From: Blastopirellula marina DSM 3645
GTDB taxonomy: Bacteria; Planctomycetota; Planctomycetia; Pirellulales; Pirellulaceae
Length of the DNA: 64,000 bases
Reading direction: 5' to 3'
NCBI RefSeq assembly: GCF_000153105.1
Contig: NZ_CH672377.1
Location: forward strand, 1,191,395 to 1,255,394
This document shows, one piece after another, positions 24,647 to 33,783 of the stretch. How positions within the stretch are numbered: the first letter of the stretch is position 1; the number at the start of each line of letters is the position of its first letter. A program made the translations under genes and the position numbers. The notes below the pieces were generated by a model. The model was not told where the DNA came from and ran no database searches. It saw nothing but the letters and a program-made list of their open reading frames with translations.

Positions 24647-26308
24647 TCACACGGTTGTGACTCTTTGCCCAAACGTCGACAACACCCGGTGGACGCAGGT
24701 GATCGCCATCGAGCCGTCTCCCACGGCGAAACCGCAGCGTTTGGTGGATCCGGCTCGGACATCTCCGGCGGCTAAGATGCCGGGGACGCTGGTTTCCAGA
24801 TCGCAGGGGGGACGATCGGCCGTCCATTGGGCCGTTAGCTTGTCCGGCGGAATTGCGGCGCCCGTCAGGACGTATCCGGCGTCATTTAGCAGCACGCTCT
24901 CTGGCAGCCACTTCGTATGCGGCTGCGCTCCAATGAAGCAAAACAGCGCGGCGCACGCCAGGGTGGTGACTCGCTCGGATGGGCGATGAATTAGATCAAT
25001 CGATTCGACGCAGCGCGCCCCCTGAATCGCGACGATCTCGCTTTCGGTCAGGACCTCGATTTTGGGGTGATTCAGGACTCGTCCGCACAGATAGGCCGAC
25101 ATGCTTTTTCCCAGATCGTCGCCGCGAATAACGATTTTCACCGCTTGGGCCGTTTGCGCCAGAAACATTGCGGCCTGACCGGCCGAATTGCCGCCGCCGA
25201 CGACGACGGCGGTCGAGTTTTCGCAAATGCGCGACTCAACAGAGGTCGCCGCGTAGTAAAGTCCGGCGCCCTCAAAATGTCGCGTGTTGGAAACGCCCAG
25301 TTGTCGATAAGTGACGCCGGAAGCGACTAAGACGCAGCGAGCTTTGACCATTTGGGCGGTGCAGAGCGTCAATTGGTGCTCGCCTGACTCGAGCGTCTCG
25401 ATCGACTGAACCGTAATCGGCGCGATGAACTGGGCGCCAAACTTGAGGGCCTGCAAATAACCTCGGTTCGCCAAATCACTGCCGCTGATGCCAGAGGGGA
25501 AACCGAGAAAATTCTCGATCTTCGAGCTACTGCCGGCTTGCCCGCCGGGCCCCATGCTATCGATTACCAGCGTCCGAATCCCTTCCGACGCCGCATAAAC
25601 CGCGGCGGCGAGTCCGGCCGGTCCAGAACCGACGATGACCAGATCGAACGACTCGCCGTGAACTCGCCGAGAGATCCCGATGCACTCGGCCAGTTCCGGC
25701 AGCGAGGGGTTGTGAACCGTGTGTCGGTTGCAATGGATGACCGGAAGTTCGGCGTTCACCGCATCTAGCTCTTGAAGCAGTTTCCGCCCCGCTTCACCAT
25801 GCGCCTCGAAAAACGAGTGGGGCACGTGATTCTTGTAGAAGAACTCGCGTAGTCGCGCCGTGCGCAGGCAGCTGACGTCGCCGATGATGCTGACGCCGAC
25901 AAATCCAGAGCTTTCTAACAGCTTGCGGCGGACCTGGAACGCCTCTAACAGCTTGTCGCTGAAAGCAGGGCAGTCATTCAGCAGCTTGCGCAGGCGAACG
26001 CCGCACAATTGGTACGCTTCTACCGGGCCTTTGGCGATCGCGCCGATCACCGCCGCGCGGCCGGTGAGCATATCGACATCGCCGGTAAACTCGCCGCACC
26101 CATGAACCGTCACCTGTTGCTCGACGCCGTGATGATTTTCTACGATTCGCACTTCGCCCGATTTGATGACAAAGAAGGGATAGTCTTTTACTCCCTGCTG
26201 AAACATGACTTCATCGGCGGCGAAGCGAACCAACTTGCCATGTTCTAATACGGCCGACATCTGTTCGTCGTCCAGCACCGGAAAGGCGACGTCGCATTGT
26301 GAACCCAT
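24647..26308 (-). CDS. fusion protein: cyclic-nucleotide-binding, glutaredoxin-like and thioredoxin-reductase-like domains
   Basis: 553 residues. The start at 26308 is set by GAGGGG just upstream; the longer frame has no coding look. Residues about 8-125 form a cNMP-binding domain (ADEVMFQQGVKDYPFFVIKSGEVRIVE). About 130-210 is a Grx/Trx-like domain with GDVSCLRTARLREFF. The rest is a TrxR-like FAD enzyme: LVIVGSGPAGLAAAVYAASEG (FAD), TAVVVGGGNSAGQAAMFLA (NAD(P)H) and GILAAGDVRAGSTKRCGFAVGDG. Where TrxR has its redox CxxC, this protein has YYAATSVE, so it is not a standard thioredoxin reductase. It may be a signal-gated flavoprotein oxidoreductase. Confidence 0.88.
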   Translation of the reverse strand: MGSQCDVAFPVLDDEQMSAVLEHGKLVRFAADEVMFQQGVKDYPFFVIKSGEVRIVENHHGVEQQVTVHGCGEFTGDVDMLTGRAAVIGAIAKGPVEAYQLCGVRLRKLLNDCPAFSDKLLEAFQVRRKLLESSGFVGVSIIGDVSCLRTARLREFFYKNHVPHSFFEAHGEAGRKLLQELDAVNAELPVIHCNRHTVHNPSLPELAECIGISRRVHGESFDLVIVGSGPAGLAAAVYAASEGIRTLVIDSMGPGGQAGSSSKIENFLGFPSGISGSDLANRGYLQALKFGAQFIAPITVQSIETLESGEHQLTLCTAQMVKARCVLVASGVTYRQLGVSNTRHFEGAGLYYAATSVESRICENSTAVVVGGGNSAGQAAMFLAQTAQAVKIVIRGDDLGKSMSAYLCGRVLNHPKIEVLTESEIVAIQGARCVESIDLIHRPSERVTTLACAALFCFIGAQPHTKWLPESVLLNDAGYVLTGAAIPPDKLTAQWTADRPPCDLETSVPGILAAGDVRAGSTKRCGFAVGDGSMAITCVHRVLSTFGQRVTTV

Positions 26309-26684
26309 TTGCCCCTCGATCGTTTCGATCTTGTCGGTCAGGTAGTTGTTTGATTTTGTGCGACGCGCCAGACAAACCGGTTGCACAATGATTTGATCCC
26401 ATCCGACGATATTGTAATGGCGAATTCGTTGCCGACGTCTCCCATCATCGCTTTCCCATAACGGGAAGTCCAGAATTGCTTTGCATGCGCCCGTAAGATG
26501 GATGCGTTGACGTTGATCTGACAAACTTGTCCCGAAAACGCCCTTACCGTTCTAGGCGGAATAGCAGGACAGTTCCGATTCGATTGCAGATTGGACCCGT
26601 TCCGCGGCAGGTTGGTCCGAAAAAAAAAGCGACCTCGTGTGAGATCGCTGTTCTTCGATTCCCAGTGATTCTGACGGCTCAAGC
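26309..26684 (-). other. intergenic region upstream of the cNMP/TrxR fusion
   Basis: 376 bases between two minus-strand genes. It holds the RND terminator (26620-26649) and, nearer the fusion gene, a -10-like TACAAT on the minus strand at 26411-26416 that could serve the fusion gene with a leader of about 95 bases. No coding sequence is supported. Confidence 0.4.
26620..26649 (-). terminator. intrinsic terminator of the RND efflux operon
   Basis: On the minus strand AGCGATCTC / GAGGTCGCT form a 9-bp stem (one G-U pair) with loop ACAC, followed by nine T residues, 35 bases past the RND stop. Confidence 0.93.
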
Positions 26685-29600
26685 TCAGCTCACCTCGGAC
26701 GTCACCAGCTCTTGCTTCTCAATCTCCCGCCGCTCTTCCGTTGTTTCGATCTCATCATGTTTCGACACCTGACCTCCCAAGATCGCGTAGATCAAATAGA
26801 GGACCGGCACCAGGTACAAGACCAGGAAGGTCGACGCCATCAGGCCGAAGCATAAGCTGACCGCCATCGGGATCAAAACTTGGGCTTGAAGCGAGGTCTC
26901 GAACAAGAGCGGGGTCAGGCCCGCGATCGTGGTAATCGAGGTCAACAGCACCGGGCGAAAACGACGTCGGCCGGTATCTAACAGCGCCTCGTAAATCGGT
27001 AGGCCGTCTTTCAAACGATGGTTAATGAAGTCGACCAACACGATGGAGTCGTTCACCACCACGCCGCATAACGCAACCAGGCCAAAGAAGCTGAAAAGCG
27101 TCAACTCAAGCCCTAGCAACAAGTGACCCACCACGGCCCCGATCAGGCCGAACGGAATCGCGATCATCACAATCAGCGGCTGAAAGTAGGAATTGAATTC
27201 GATCGTCAGCAGCACGAACATCGCCGCCAACGCGACGCCGGTGCCGATGAACAAACTGCCGAGCGATTCGCTTTGCTGCTCTTTCTGCCCTTCCCAACGG
27301 ATGGTGACGCCAGGGAATTTCTCCATCATTTTCGGCACGTACTCGGTCTTCAGATTCTCGATAATCGCGTTCGAGTTGGCGACGCGTTGATTGACGTTCG
27401 CCGACACGGTGATCGAACGCTTCTGGTCGAGACGATTGATCTCGCTCAGCGGTCGAACAATCTCGACATGGGCCAATTCCGTAATCGGTCGCTCTGATCC
27501 GTCGCCGGTCCGCACACGGATTTGATCGAACTCGGCCAATGAGCGGCGATCCTCCCGCGGATAGCGGACCATCAATTTGACTTCGTGTCGTCCGCGCTGC
27601 AGACGCATTACTTCGTCGCCGTAGTAGGTGGCGCGAATGGTTTCGGCCAGGTCGCGTTCGGTGACGTTCATCGCTTGAGCGTTCTCTTTCAATCGCAGGC
27701 GCAGCTCCATCTTGCCTGGCGAAGAGTCATCTTCGATGTCGTATACGCCGGCCGACTTGGCCAACTCGTCCTTGGCGTCTTCGACCGCCGCTTCTAAGCG
27801 CGCCATGTTTTTGGGGTTGGTCAACAGCTTGAATTCAATCTGCTTTCCGCCGGGGCCAATATCTTGGGAGTCGAACACCAGCACGTCGGAGCCGACAATC
27901 GGTCCGGTCGCATCGCGCCATTCTTCGATCAGTTGCGAGCTGCTAACGGTTCGCAGCCCTGGAGATGTAAGTCGTACCACGACGGCGCCCAAATGACTGC
28001 CGAACTGATCGCTCGTTTGGCCAGGTCCTTGTCGCATCTGGGCGAAGCCGACGTTTCGCCGAATCAGCTCTACGACGGTCTCTCCATTCTCTTCGTGCTT
28101 TGCATTCACGGCGCGAATCGCCGCTTCGATTTTTTGCGTCGCTTCGTCCGCCAAGACCGCCGGCGTTCCGTCCGGAAAACCGACGTTCGCGACGATCGTT
28201 TTACTATCCATCGACGGAAACAGATTGAGCGGCACAAAACCGGCCCACACGACCGCGATTGAAATCGCCATGATGCAGACCGCCAGCGTAAAGATGGTGA
28301 ACGGATTGCCGAGCGAATACTTCAATCCGGGCTGGTAAGCGTTTTCGATGACCCAATCGAGCCGCGCCGATGTCCAATCCCCCACCCGGTTGAACGCCGC
28401 CCCAATGGGTCGGAACGGGTAGGCGAAGAAGTCGATCGCGTTGTTGATTAAATCGTCGGAGTCATCGCCGTGAGCCAAGTGACACGGCAAAATAAAGGCC
28501 GCTTCTAATAATGAGATCACGAGAATCGCGATCATCGCCAGCGGCATGACCGCCATAAACTTGCCCATCACGCCGGCGACAAAGAACATCGGCACGAACG
28601 CCAATATCGTGGTTGCGATCGACATGACGACCGATGGCAACACTTCGGCGGTGCCGTCCACGGCCGCTCGATGAAAGCTCTTGCCCATCTCGCGATGCGC
28701 GTAGATGTTTTCGCCGATCACGATCGCGTCATCGACCACAATGCCCAGCGCCATGAGAAACGAGAACATCGTCAGCATGTTGAGCGTCTGCCCACAATAG
28801 AGCAGGATCGCGCAAGCGCCGAGCATCGAAATCGGAATCCCCATCGACACCCAAAACGCGAGCCGCGTATTCATGAACAAGGCCAAAATGATCAGCACCA
28901 GGACGAGCCCTTGCCAACCATTGGTCGTTAGCGTGTTGAGACGATCACGAACTTCTTCCGATTGATCTCCCCAGGTCACCATGCTGTAACCTTCGGGAAT
29001 CAAATCGCCATGCTCCTTGACGAAGTTCTTCACTTCATCGGTGATGACGATCAAGTCTTCTTTCGAGGTCCGATTGACCGAGATCGCGATCGCCGGGCGA
29101 CCATCAACGCGTTGGAACGACGTAACATCGTCGAAGTCGTCGCGGACCACCGCGAGGTCGCCAACGGTTAACACAACCCCGTCTTGCGTCTTGATCAACG
29201 GCAGCTTGGCGATCTCGCGACCGATATCGCGTTTGTTATTGCCGCGCACCAGCACTTCTTGCGAAGCGGTGCGGATCAATCCGCCGGGCATTTCCAGATT
29301 TTCGTCTCGAACGATTTCCGACACTTGCTTGAGGGTCAACCCAAAGCGGCGGAGCGTATCTTCTTCGATCTCGATATCGATCTGATAGTCTTTGGCGCCG
29401 GAAACTTCGGCTTGTGAAACGTTAGGCAGCGCCAAAAGTTCAACGCGGATCTCTTCGGCCAGATCGCGCAAGCGCCATTCCATCTCGGCGCTGGGATGCT
29501 CGACGTCAGGGGCGAGCACGCCGACGGTGATCGCCGACTCGCGCAGCGTGATCTGCTGCACCTCGGGATCTTCAGCCAGTAGTGGAAAGCTGGGGATACG

Positions 29601-29942
29601 CTCGACATCGCCGCGAACTTCGTTCAAGACGCGCTGCGCGTCGACGTCGGCGTTCAGTTCCAAGATGACGGCGCCATAGTCGTTGTTGGCGACTGAGGTC
29701 ATTTTTTTGATGCCGACCGTGTCTTTGACCGCTTCTTCGATCTTCTCGCAGATGCCGCTCTCGACCTCTTCCGGGCTCGCGCCGGGATAAGGAACGGTCA
29801 CCAGGACGATTTCCAGTTCAAACTCTGGAAAAGTCTCGCGGCGCAGCATAAAAAAACTGAGCACGCCGACCCCGATCACGCTGATCATAATCGTATTCAT
29901 CGCAGGCGTATTGCGAATCGCCCAGCGAACTAAATCTCGCAT
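26685..29942 (-). CDS. RND efflux pump inner-membrane transporter (AcrB/HAE1 family)
   Basis: 1085 residues, in the normal RND range. The first helix (NTIMISVIGVGVLSFFML) is followed by TFPEFELEIVLVTVPYPGASPEEVESG, typical of AcrB-type proteins. The proton-relay Asp pair is present in MALGIVVDDAIVIGENIYAH. Twelve membrane segments in two halves with two large periplasmic loops are expected and seen. It pumps hydrophobic compounds out using the proton gradient. It is third in the order tetR-MFP-RND, starting 3 bases after the MFP stop. No outer-membrane factor gene is next to it. Confidence 0.95.
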   Translation of the reverse strand: MRDLVRWAIRNTPAMNTIMISVIGVGVLSFFMLRRETFPEFELEIVLVTVPYPGASPEEVESGICEKIEEAVKDTVGIKKMTSVANNDYGAVILELNADVDAQRVLNEVRGDVERIPSFPLLAEDPEVQQITLRESAITVGVLAPDVEHPSAEMEWRLRDLAEEIRVELLALPNVSQAEVSGAKDYQIDIEIEEDTLRRFGLTLKQVSEIVRDENLEMPGGLIRTASQEVLVRGNNKRDIGREIAKLPLIKTQDGVVLTVGDLAVVRDDFDDVTSFQRVDGRPAIAISVNRTSKEDLIVITDEVKNFVKEHGDLIPEGYSMVTWGDQSEEVRDRLNTLTTNGWQGLVLVLIILALFMNTRLAFWVSMGIPISMLGACAILLYCGQTLNMLTMFSFLMALGIVVDDAIVIGENIYAHREMGKSFHRAAVDGTAEVLPSVVMSIATTILAFVPMFFVAGVMGKFMAVMPLAMIAILVISLLEAAFILPCHLAHGDDSDDLINNAIDFFAYPFRPIGAAFNRVGDWTSARLDWVIENAYQPGLKYSLGNPFTIFTLAVCIMAISIAVVWAGFVPLNLFPSMDSKTIVANVGFPDGTPAVLADEATQKIEAAIRAVNAKHEENGETVVELIRRNVGFAQMRQGPGQTSDQFGSHLGAVVVRLTSPGLRTVSSSQLIEEWRDATGPIVGSDVLVFDSQDIGPGGKQIEFKLLTNPKNMARLEAAVEDAKDELAKSAGVYDIEDDSSPGKMELRLRLKENAQAMNVTERDLAETIRATYYGDEVMRLQRGRHEVKLMVRYPREDRRSLAEFDQIRVRTGDGSERPITELAHVEIVRPLSEINRLDQKRSITVSANVNQRVANSNAIIENLKTEYVPKMMEKFPGVTIRWEGQKEQQSESLGSLFIGTGVALAAMFVLLTIEFNSYFQPLIVMIAIPFGLIGAVVGHLLLGLELTLFSFFGLVALCGVVVNDSIVLVDFINHRLKDGLPIYEALLDTGRRRFRPVLLTSITTIAGLTPLLFETSLQAQVLIPMAVSLCFGLMASTFLVLYLVPVLYLIYAILGGQVSKHDEIETTEERREIEKQELVTSEVS

Positions 29943-29945
29943 AAC

Positions 29946-31388
29946 TTAGCCTTCCACTTTCACGGGGAGACCGACACGGGGATAGCCCATCGGAGAAATC
30001 ACGATCTGGTCATCCGCGCGAAGATCGACGTTCTCGCCGTTGATCAATGCGTAATCATCTTGAATCACCAGTACTTCGACGTGCTCAATCTCTAACTTGC
30101 CGTCACGCACTAACCACAACACAAACCGGGGACGCGACTCATCCGAATGCGTGCGCGTCTTGGCCGCTTGGCCTGCGGTCATCGTTTCTTGAATTGCCTG
30201 AGCCGAATAGAGCGACAACGCCGATTCCGGCACGCGCCAGATCGGCATTTCGGGCTGAACTTGAACTTTCACATCGACAAACATGCCGCGCAACAATGCC
30301 GAAGGACCGCGGGATTTGACCATTTCGCCATTCAGCTTGGCCTGATCGGGATTGGGAACACGGATCAATACGGGGGCTGTTCGCGTTCGTTCGTCGAGCC
30401 CCAACCCATCAAATCGCGAGAGAACCCCATCCCATTGATAGGTTCGGCCTGCTAGTTCATACGAAACCGCCACCGGAACCTGGGGCAACAGATAATCTTT
30501 CGAACCGCGAGCGGCCAGCGGATCAATGGTCTTGCCGAGTTGCTTGCGCCAAAGCCAGGCGAGTTCGTCCATGCGCAAACTACAGCGGACTTCGGCGGCG
30601 CTGGTATCTTCGATCGTGTAGAGCGCCGTGCCGACCTGAACGTAAGAGTCCTGCTCGACATCGTCGGTAATGATGACGCCGTTAACCGGCGAAACGACCT
30701 TGGTATTCTCAAAATCAAGCTTCGCTTGCTCCAGCCGCGCCTCAGCCAACTCTTTGGCTCGTTGCAGACCCTGCTTACGCGTCGCAAAACTGCGAACCTG
30801 ATTTTCTAACTGCAACAACTGGTTCTGGGCGGTGATCATCGTTTGCTGTTCGCTATCGACCGCGGAAGGAGTCGTCGCGTTGCGGGCCAACAGCGATTCC
30901 ATCCGGGCCAACTGCTTCTTTTGCAGCTCTAGATTCTGCTTCGATAGGAGGATCAACTCCTGCGTGTTCTCGACATCAACATCAGTTTCGCGAATCGCGA
31001 CTTCGGCCTGTTCGACTTCTTTCGACAGGCGTTCGACTTCCAGTGCGTACTTGCGCGGATCGATTTCCAACAGCGGCTGTCCCTTGGTGACGTAGGCGCC
31101 TGAACGCAACGAGTCGTCTCGATAGGTGATGCGACCGGCGACTTCCGAGGAGAGATTGATCTCGCGATAGGGGACGACGACGCCGTCGACATGAAAGATC
31201 AGTCCCTCTTCATTCCGCACAATGGGAGCCGTCGAAACCATCAAAACGGGTCGTTCGACTTCCTGTTTTTCCGGAGGCTTACGCATCTGAAAGATCACGA
31301 AAATGATCGCCGCTGCGGCGCAAATGATCGCCAGCGGAGTGATGATGCGCGCAGCCATGTTTAGTGATGAAGCTGACTTTTCACTCAT
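29946..31388 (-). CDS. RND periplasmic adaptor (membrane fusion protein, HlyD/AcrA type)
   Basis: 480 residues. An N-terminal membrane anchor (ITPLAIICAAAAIIFVIFQM) is followed by a split lipoyl domain (INLSSEVAGRITYRDDSLRSGAYVTKGQPLLEID ... LDFENTKVVSPVNGVIITDDVEQDSYVQVG), a long coiled-coil hairpin (about residues 110-225), a beta-barrel, and a membrane-proximal region ending in VISPMGYPRVGLPVKVEG. It links the RND pump to an outer-membrane channel encoded elsewhere. It starts 1 base after the tetR stop and 3 bases separate it from the pump gene, so the three are one operon. Confidence 0.93.
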   Translation of the reverse strand: MSEKSASSLNMAARIITPLAIICAAAAIIFVIFQMRKPPEKQEVERPVLMVSTAPIVRNEEGLIFHVDGVVVPYREINLSSEVAGRITYRDDSLRSGAYVTKGQPLLEIDPRKYALEVERLSKEVEQAEVAIRETDVDVENTQELILLSKQNLELQKKQLARMESLLARNATTPSAVDSEQQTMITAQNQLLQLENQVRSFATRKQGLQRAKELAEARLEQAKLDFENTKVVSPVNGVIITDDVEQDSYVQVGTALYTIEDTSAAEVRCSLRMDELAWLWRKQLGKTIDPLAARGSKDYLLPQVPVAVSYELAGRTYQWDGVLSRFDGLGLDERTRTAPVLIRVPNPDQAKLNGEMVKSRGPSALLRGMFVDVKVQVQPEMPIWRVPESALSLYSAQAIQETMTAGQAAKTRTHSDESRPRFVLWLVRDGKLEIEHVEVLVIQDDYALINGENVDLRADDQIVISPMGYPRVGLPVKVEG

Positions 31389-31389
31389 C

Positions 31390-32076
31390 TTAGTGGTTTC
31401 CCTTTACGCTTTTTTCCGCCGAATCAGGCGCCAACGCTTGACTCTCAAGCGGCAAGTCCCATCCGCCGTGTTGTAGCGCGGCGAGGACAAATCGGTAGAT
31501 ATATTCCGCCAAATCTTCTGTGCCAAAATGTTCATCCAGCATTTCCTGCGGCACCAACATGTGCAGCACCGGTTGGTTGAACCGATAAAACAAACATTGG
31601 CCAATCAAGCTGAACGCAAGTTGATGCAGGCGAAACTCCTGCACGTGGGGACCCACGATCTCTTGCAGGATCGAAACAAGCAGTTTGTGATGGGGGCGAA
31701 AAAACTCTTCCACCAACTCCTCCACCACTCCGGTCGGCTGAGCAAACTCTCGCATCATCAATCGATGACACGCGCTAGTGTCGGTCTTGGATCGCATTCG
31801 CAATAAGGACACCCGAATGAAGTCGCGCAGGCGTGACTCCGGGCTTTCGTCCGCTTCCCATTGCGGCATGGGGTACGCATCGTGGGCGCTGATGTGCGCT
31901 TGCTTGAACACGGCTGAATAAAGCTTCTTCTTGTCGCCAAAGTAGTAATTCACGGCCGCCAGGTTCACGCCGGCTTTCGCGCAAATATCGCGAATCGTCG
32001 CCGCACGAAATCCCTTTTCAGAGAACTCTTCGAGCGCCGCGGCGATGATCTTGCTGGCTGGGTCGTCGTTTCCCAC
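31390..32076 (-). CDS. TetR/AcrR-family repressor (CecR/DUF1956-like)
   Basis: 228 residues from GTG 32076 with GGAG about 8 bases upstream. The TetR helix-turn-helix is clear: AALEEFSEKGFRAATIRDICAKAGVNLAAVNYYFGDKKKLYSAVF. The C-terminal ligand-binding half resembles the DUF1956/CecR group. It is the first gene of the efflux operon and a perfect 16-bp palindrome lies 46 bases upstream, so autorepression of the whole operon until an inducing compound binds is the simple model. Confidence 0.93.
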   Translation of the reverse strand: MGNDDPASKIIAAALEEFSEKGFRAATIRDICAKAGVNLAAVNYYFGDKKKLYSAVFKQAHISAHDAYPMPQWEADESPESRLRDFIRVSLLRMRSKTDTSACHRLMMREFAQPTGVVEELVEEFFRPHHKLLVSILQEIVGPHVQEFRLHQLAFSLIGQCLFYRFNQPVLHMLVPQEMLDEHFGTEDLAEYIYRFVLAALQHGGWDLPLESQALAPDSAEKSVKGNH

Positions 32077-32121
32077 TGATTCGCTCCGCTGGTGATATCC
32101 TTACTAAGTAAAACAAGCGTA

Positions 32122-32137
32122 TGAAACAATTGTTTCA
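32122..32137. promoter_or_regulatory. 16-bp perfect palindrome, candidate TetR operator
   Basis: TGAAACAATTGTTTCA reads the same on both strands. It lies 46 bases before the tetR start, in the region where the tetR-MFP-RND promoter must be (a -35-like TTGAAA overlaps its edge on the minus strand). TetR-family operators are typically palindromes of this size. Confidence 0.7.
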
Positions 32138-32187
32138 ACAAAAACGGCAACTGGGCAAGATTTACCGATTTTTCGCCATAAGTAACG

Positions 32188-32214
32188 AAAAAAGGCCCGG
32201 ATAAACCGGGCCTT
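32188..32214 (-). terminator. intrinsic terminator of the PQQ-propeller gene
   Basis: On the minus strand AAGGCCCGG / CCGGGCCTT form a perfect 9-bp stem with a 5-base loop, followed by a T run. It lies 37 bases past the PQQ-propeller stop and before the tetR promoter, insulating the two units. Confidence 0.93.
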
Positions 32215-32250
32215 ATGCGTGGATGATCTTTAAAACGTGTCAAATTGACA

Positions 32251-33537
32251 TCAATTCTGAGTCAAATCATAGATCATCAACTTGTCTTGTTCTCGCAGAT
32301 AAAGCTTGCCGTCCACCACGACTGGGTGGGACCAGCTTTCCCGTTCCTGGTACTCCGGCATGAACTTCCCCTTCAGGACGTACTCCTTCGGAGTCGCTTC
32401 GACCAAGACTATCTCGCCGGACTGATAGCGGAAGATGAAATTGCCGTCGGCATATAGCACGGCCGCCGAGCCTTTTCCTTCTCCACGCTTGTCGCCGCCC
32501 CATTGCACTTCGCCGGTCTTCATCTCAATGCAGATCGGAAAGCCTTCGTTGTGCTTCGTTCCGGCGTAGATGTAATCGCCCAGCTTGACCATGCCGCCGT
32601 GATGGTTTTGGAAAGTTTTCGGCTCGAGGAAGTAGACCTCCTCTGCGCTGACGCCGTCACGAGTTTTCGACAATTTCACCAAGCCTGCGCCCGTTTGATA
32701 GCCAGACGAAACGAAGACATAGTCGCCGTCGACGATCGGGGTCGGGATGACCGCGACGTCGTTGGCGACCGGATTGTAGTTGTAGAGAAACTTGCCATCT
32801 TTAGCTCGCACGGCGACCAAACCTCTGCCGGTCATCTGCACGTATTGTTTTACACCGGCGCCGTTGCCGATCACGATCGAAGAGTAGCCGGCTTCCCCTT
32901 TCCCTTTGTCCCCGAGCTTGGCGTCCTTGGTCGCCCAGACTTCTTTGCCAGTCTTTTTGTTGAGCGCGAGCAGCAACGCTTGATCTGAGCCAGGCGTGCA
33001 GATCAGCAAGTTGCCGTCCACCAACGGCGATTCGGCGAATCCCCAGTTGGGTCGTTTGGCTCCGTACTCCTTCTCAAAGCTTCGCGTCCAGACAACTTTG
33101 CCGCTCATGCGATCCAGGCAAGCGACCGTACCGTCAGAGAGTACGACGTACAAATCATCGCCGTCAATCGTCGGCGTCGAGCGCGACCCGCCGTAGCCAT
33201 GTTTCGGAATCTCTGCGGTGACCGGAGTCTTCCAGGCAACTTGATTGGTCGCCAGATCCACGGCGACCACGCCTTGGGCGTCGTCAAAGTTGCCGGTGGT
33301 GTACAACATTCCATCCACGATCGAAACGCTGGCGTAGCCCCCGCCGAGTCCTTCGACCATGCCGAGTAATTTCGGCGGCTGCGCGTCCCAGTCTTTCAGC
33401 AGTCCAGTCGAAGTCGACTTGCCTTCACGCTGAGGACCGCGCCACTGCAACCAGTTGGCGTCGTCCGGTTTCGCCGCGATTGCCGATGAACCAAGGATCG
33501 CCACCGCGGCGAATGCAACCATGTGTACGGATTTCAT
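32251..33537 (-). CDS. exported PQQ-like beta-propeller (quinoprotein-type WD/BamB-like) protein
   Basis: 428 residues from ATG 33537 (GGGAG 7 bases upstream), beginning with signal peptide MKSVHMVAFAAVAILGSSAIA. The mature protein is a PQQ-repeat propeller: NWLQWRGPQREGKSTSTGLL at the start, then repeated blades such as GTVACLDRMSGKVVWTRSF, LLLALNKKTGKEVWATKD and YADGNFIFRYQSGEIVLVE. This type (outer membrane protein assembly BamB-like or sugar-dehydrogenase-like, without obvious PQQ catalytic residues) is abundant in planctomycetes. Function unknown; location periplasmic. It has its own terminator and is divergent from the PVC cytochrome gene. Confidence 0.9.
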   Translation of the reverse strand: MKSVHMVAFAAVAILGSSAIAAKPDDANWLQWRGPQREGKSTSTGLLKDWDAQPPKLLGMVEGLGGGYASVSIVDGMLYTTGNFDDAQGVVAVDLATNQVAWKTPVTAEIPKHGYGGSRSTPTIDGDDLYVVLSDGTVACLDRMSGKVVWTRSFEKEYGAKRPNWGFAESPLVDGNLLICTPGSDQALLLALNKKTGKEVWATKDAKLGDKGKGEAGYSSIVIGNGAGVKQYVQMTGRGLVAVRAKDGKFLYNYNPVANDVAVIPTPIVDGDYVFVSSGYQTGAGLVKLSKTRDGVSAEEVYFLEPKTFQNHHGGMVKLGDYIYAGTKHNEGFPICIEMKTGEVQWGGDKRGEGKGSAAVLYADGNFIFRYQSGEIVLVEATPKEYVLKGKFMPEYQERESWSHPVVVDGKLYLREQDKLMIYDLTQN

Positions 33538-33783
33538 GCGAGATCTCCCAGCAGGCAGGGGGGTTTGCGCCAAAATAGGCGGGAATATTCCGATTGGGTC
33601 GAAAATCAAAGGCGATGTGAGTCTAAGCGGCAGGTAAGAAGATGGCAAGCTTGGCTGAACGGGGCGCGTTCTGTGAAAAACCTTTGGGGAGTGTGATTTT
33701 TTCACGGTTGCATCTCGATCCAGCCCCCTAAACAATCGAACAAAGCCCTGGCAAGTCCCGCTCACTCCTCCTGATGGGTCGTC

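Noticed and set aside
24634-24762. Longer GNAT reading frame starting at 24762
   Set aside because: The extra part overlaps the end of the upstream flavoprotein gene and looks like an out-of-frame reading of it.
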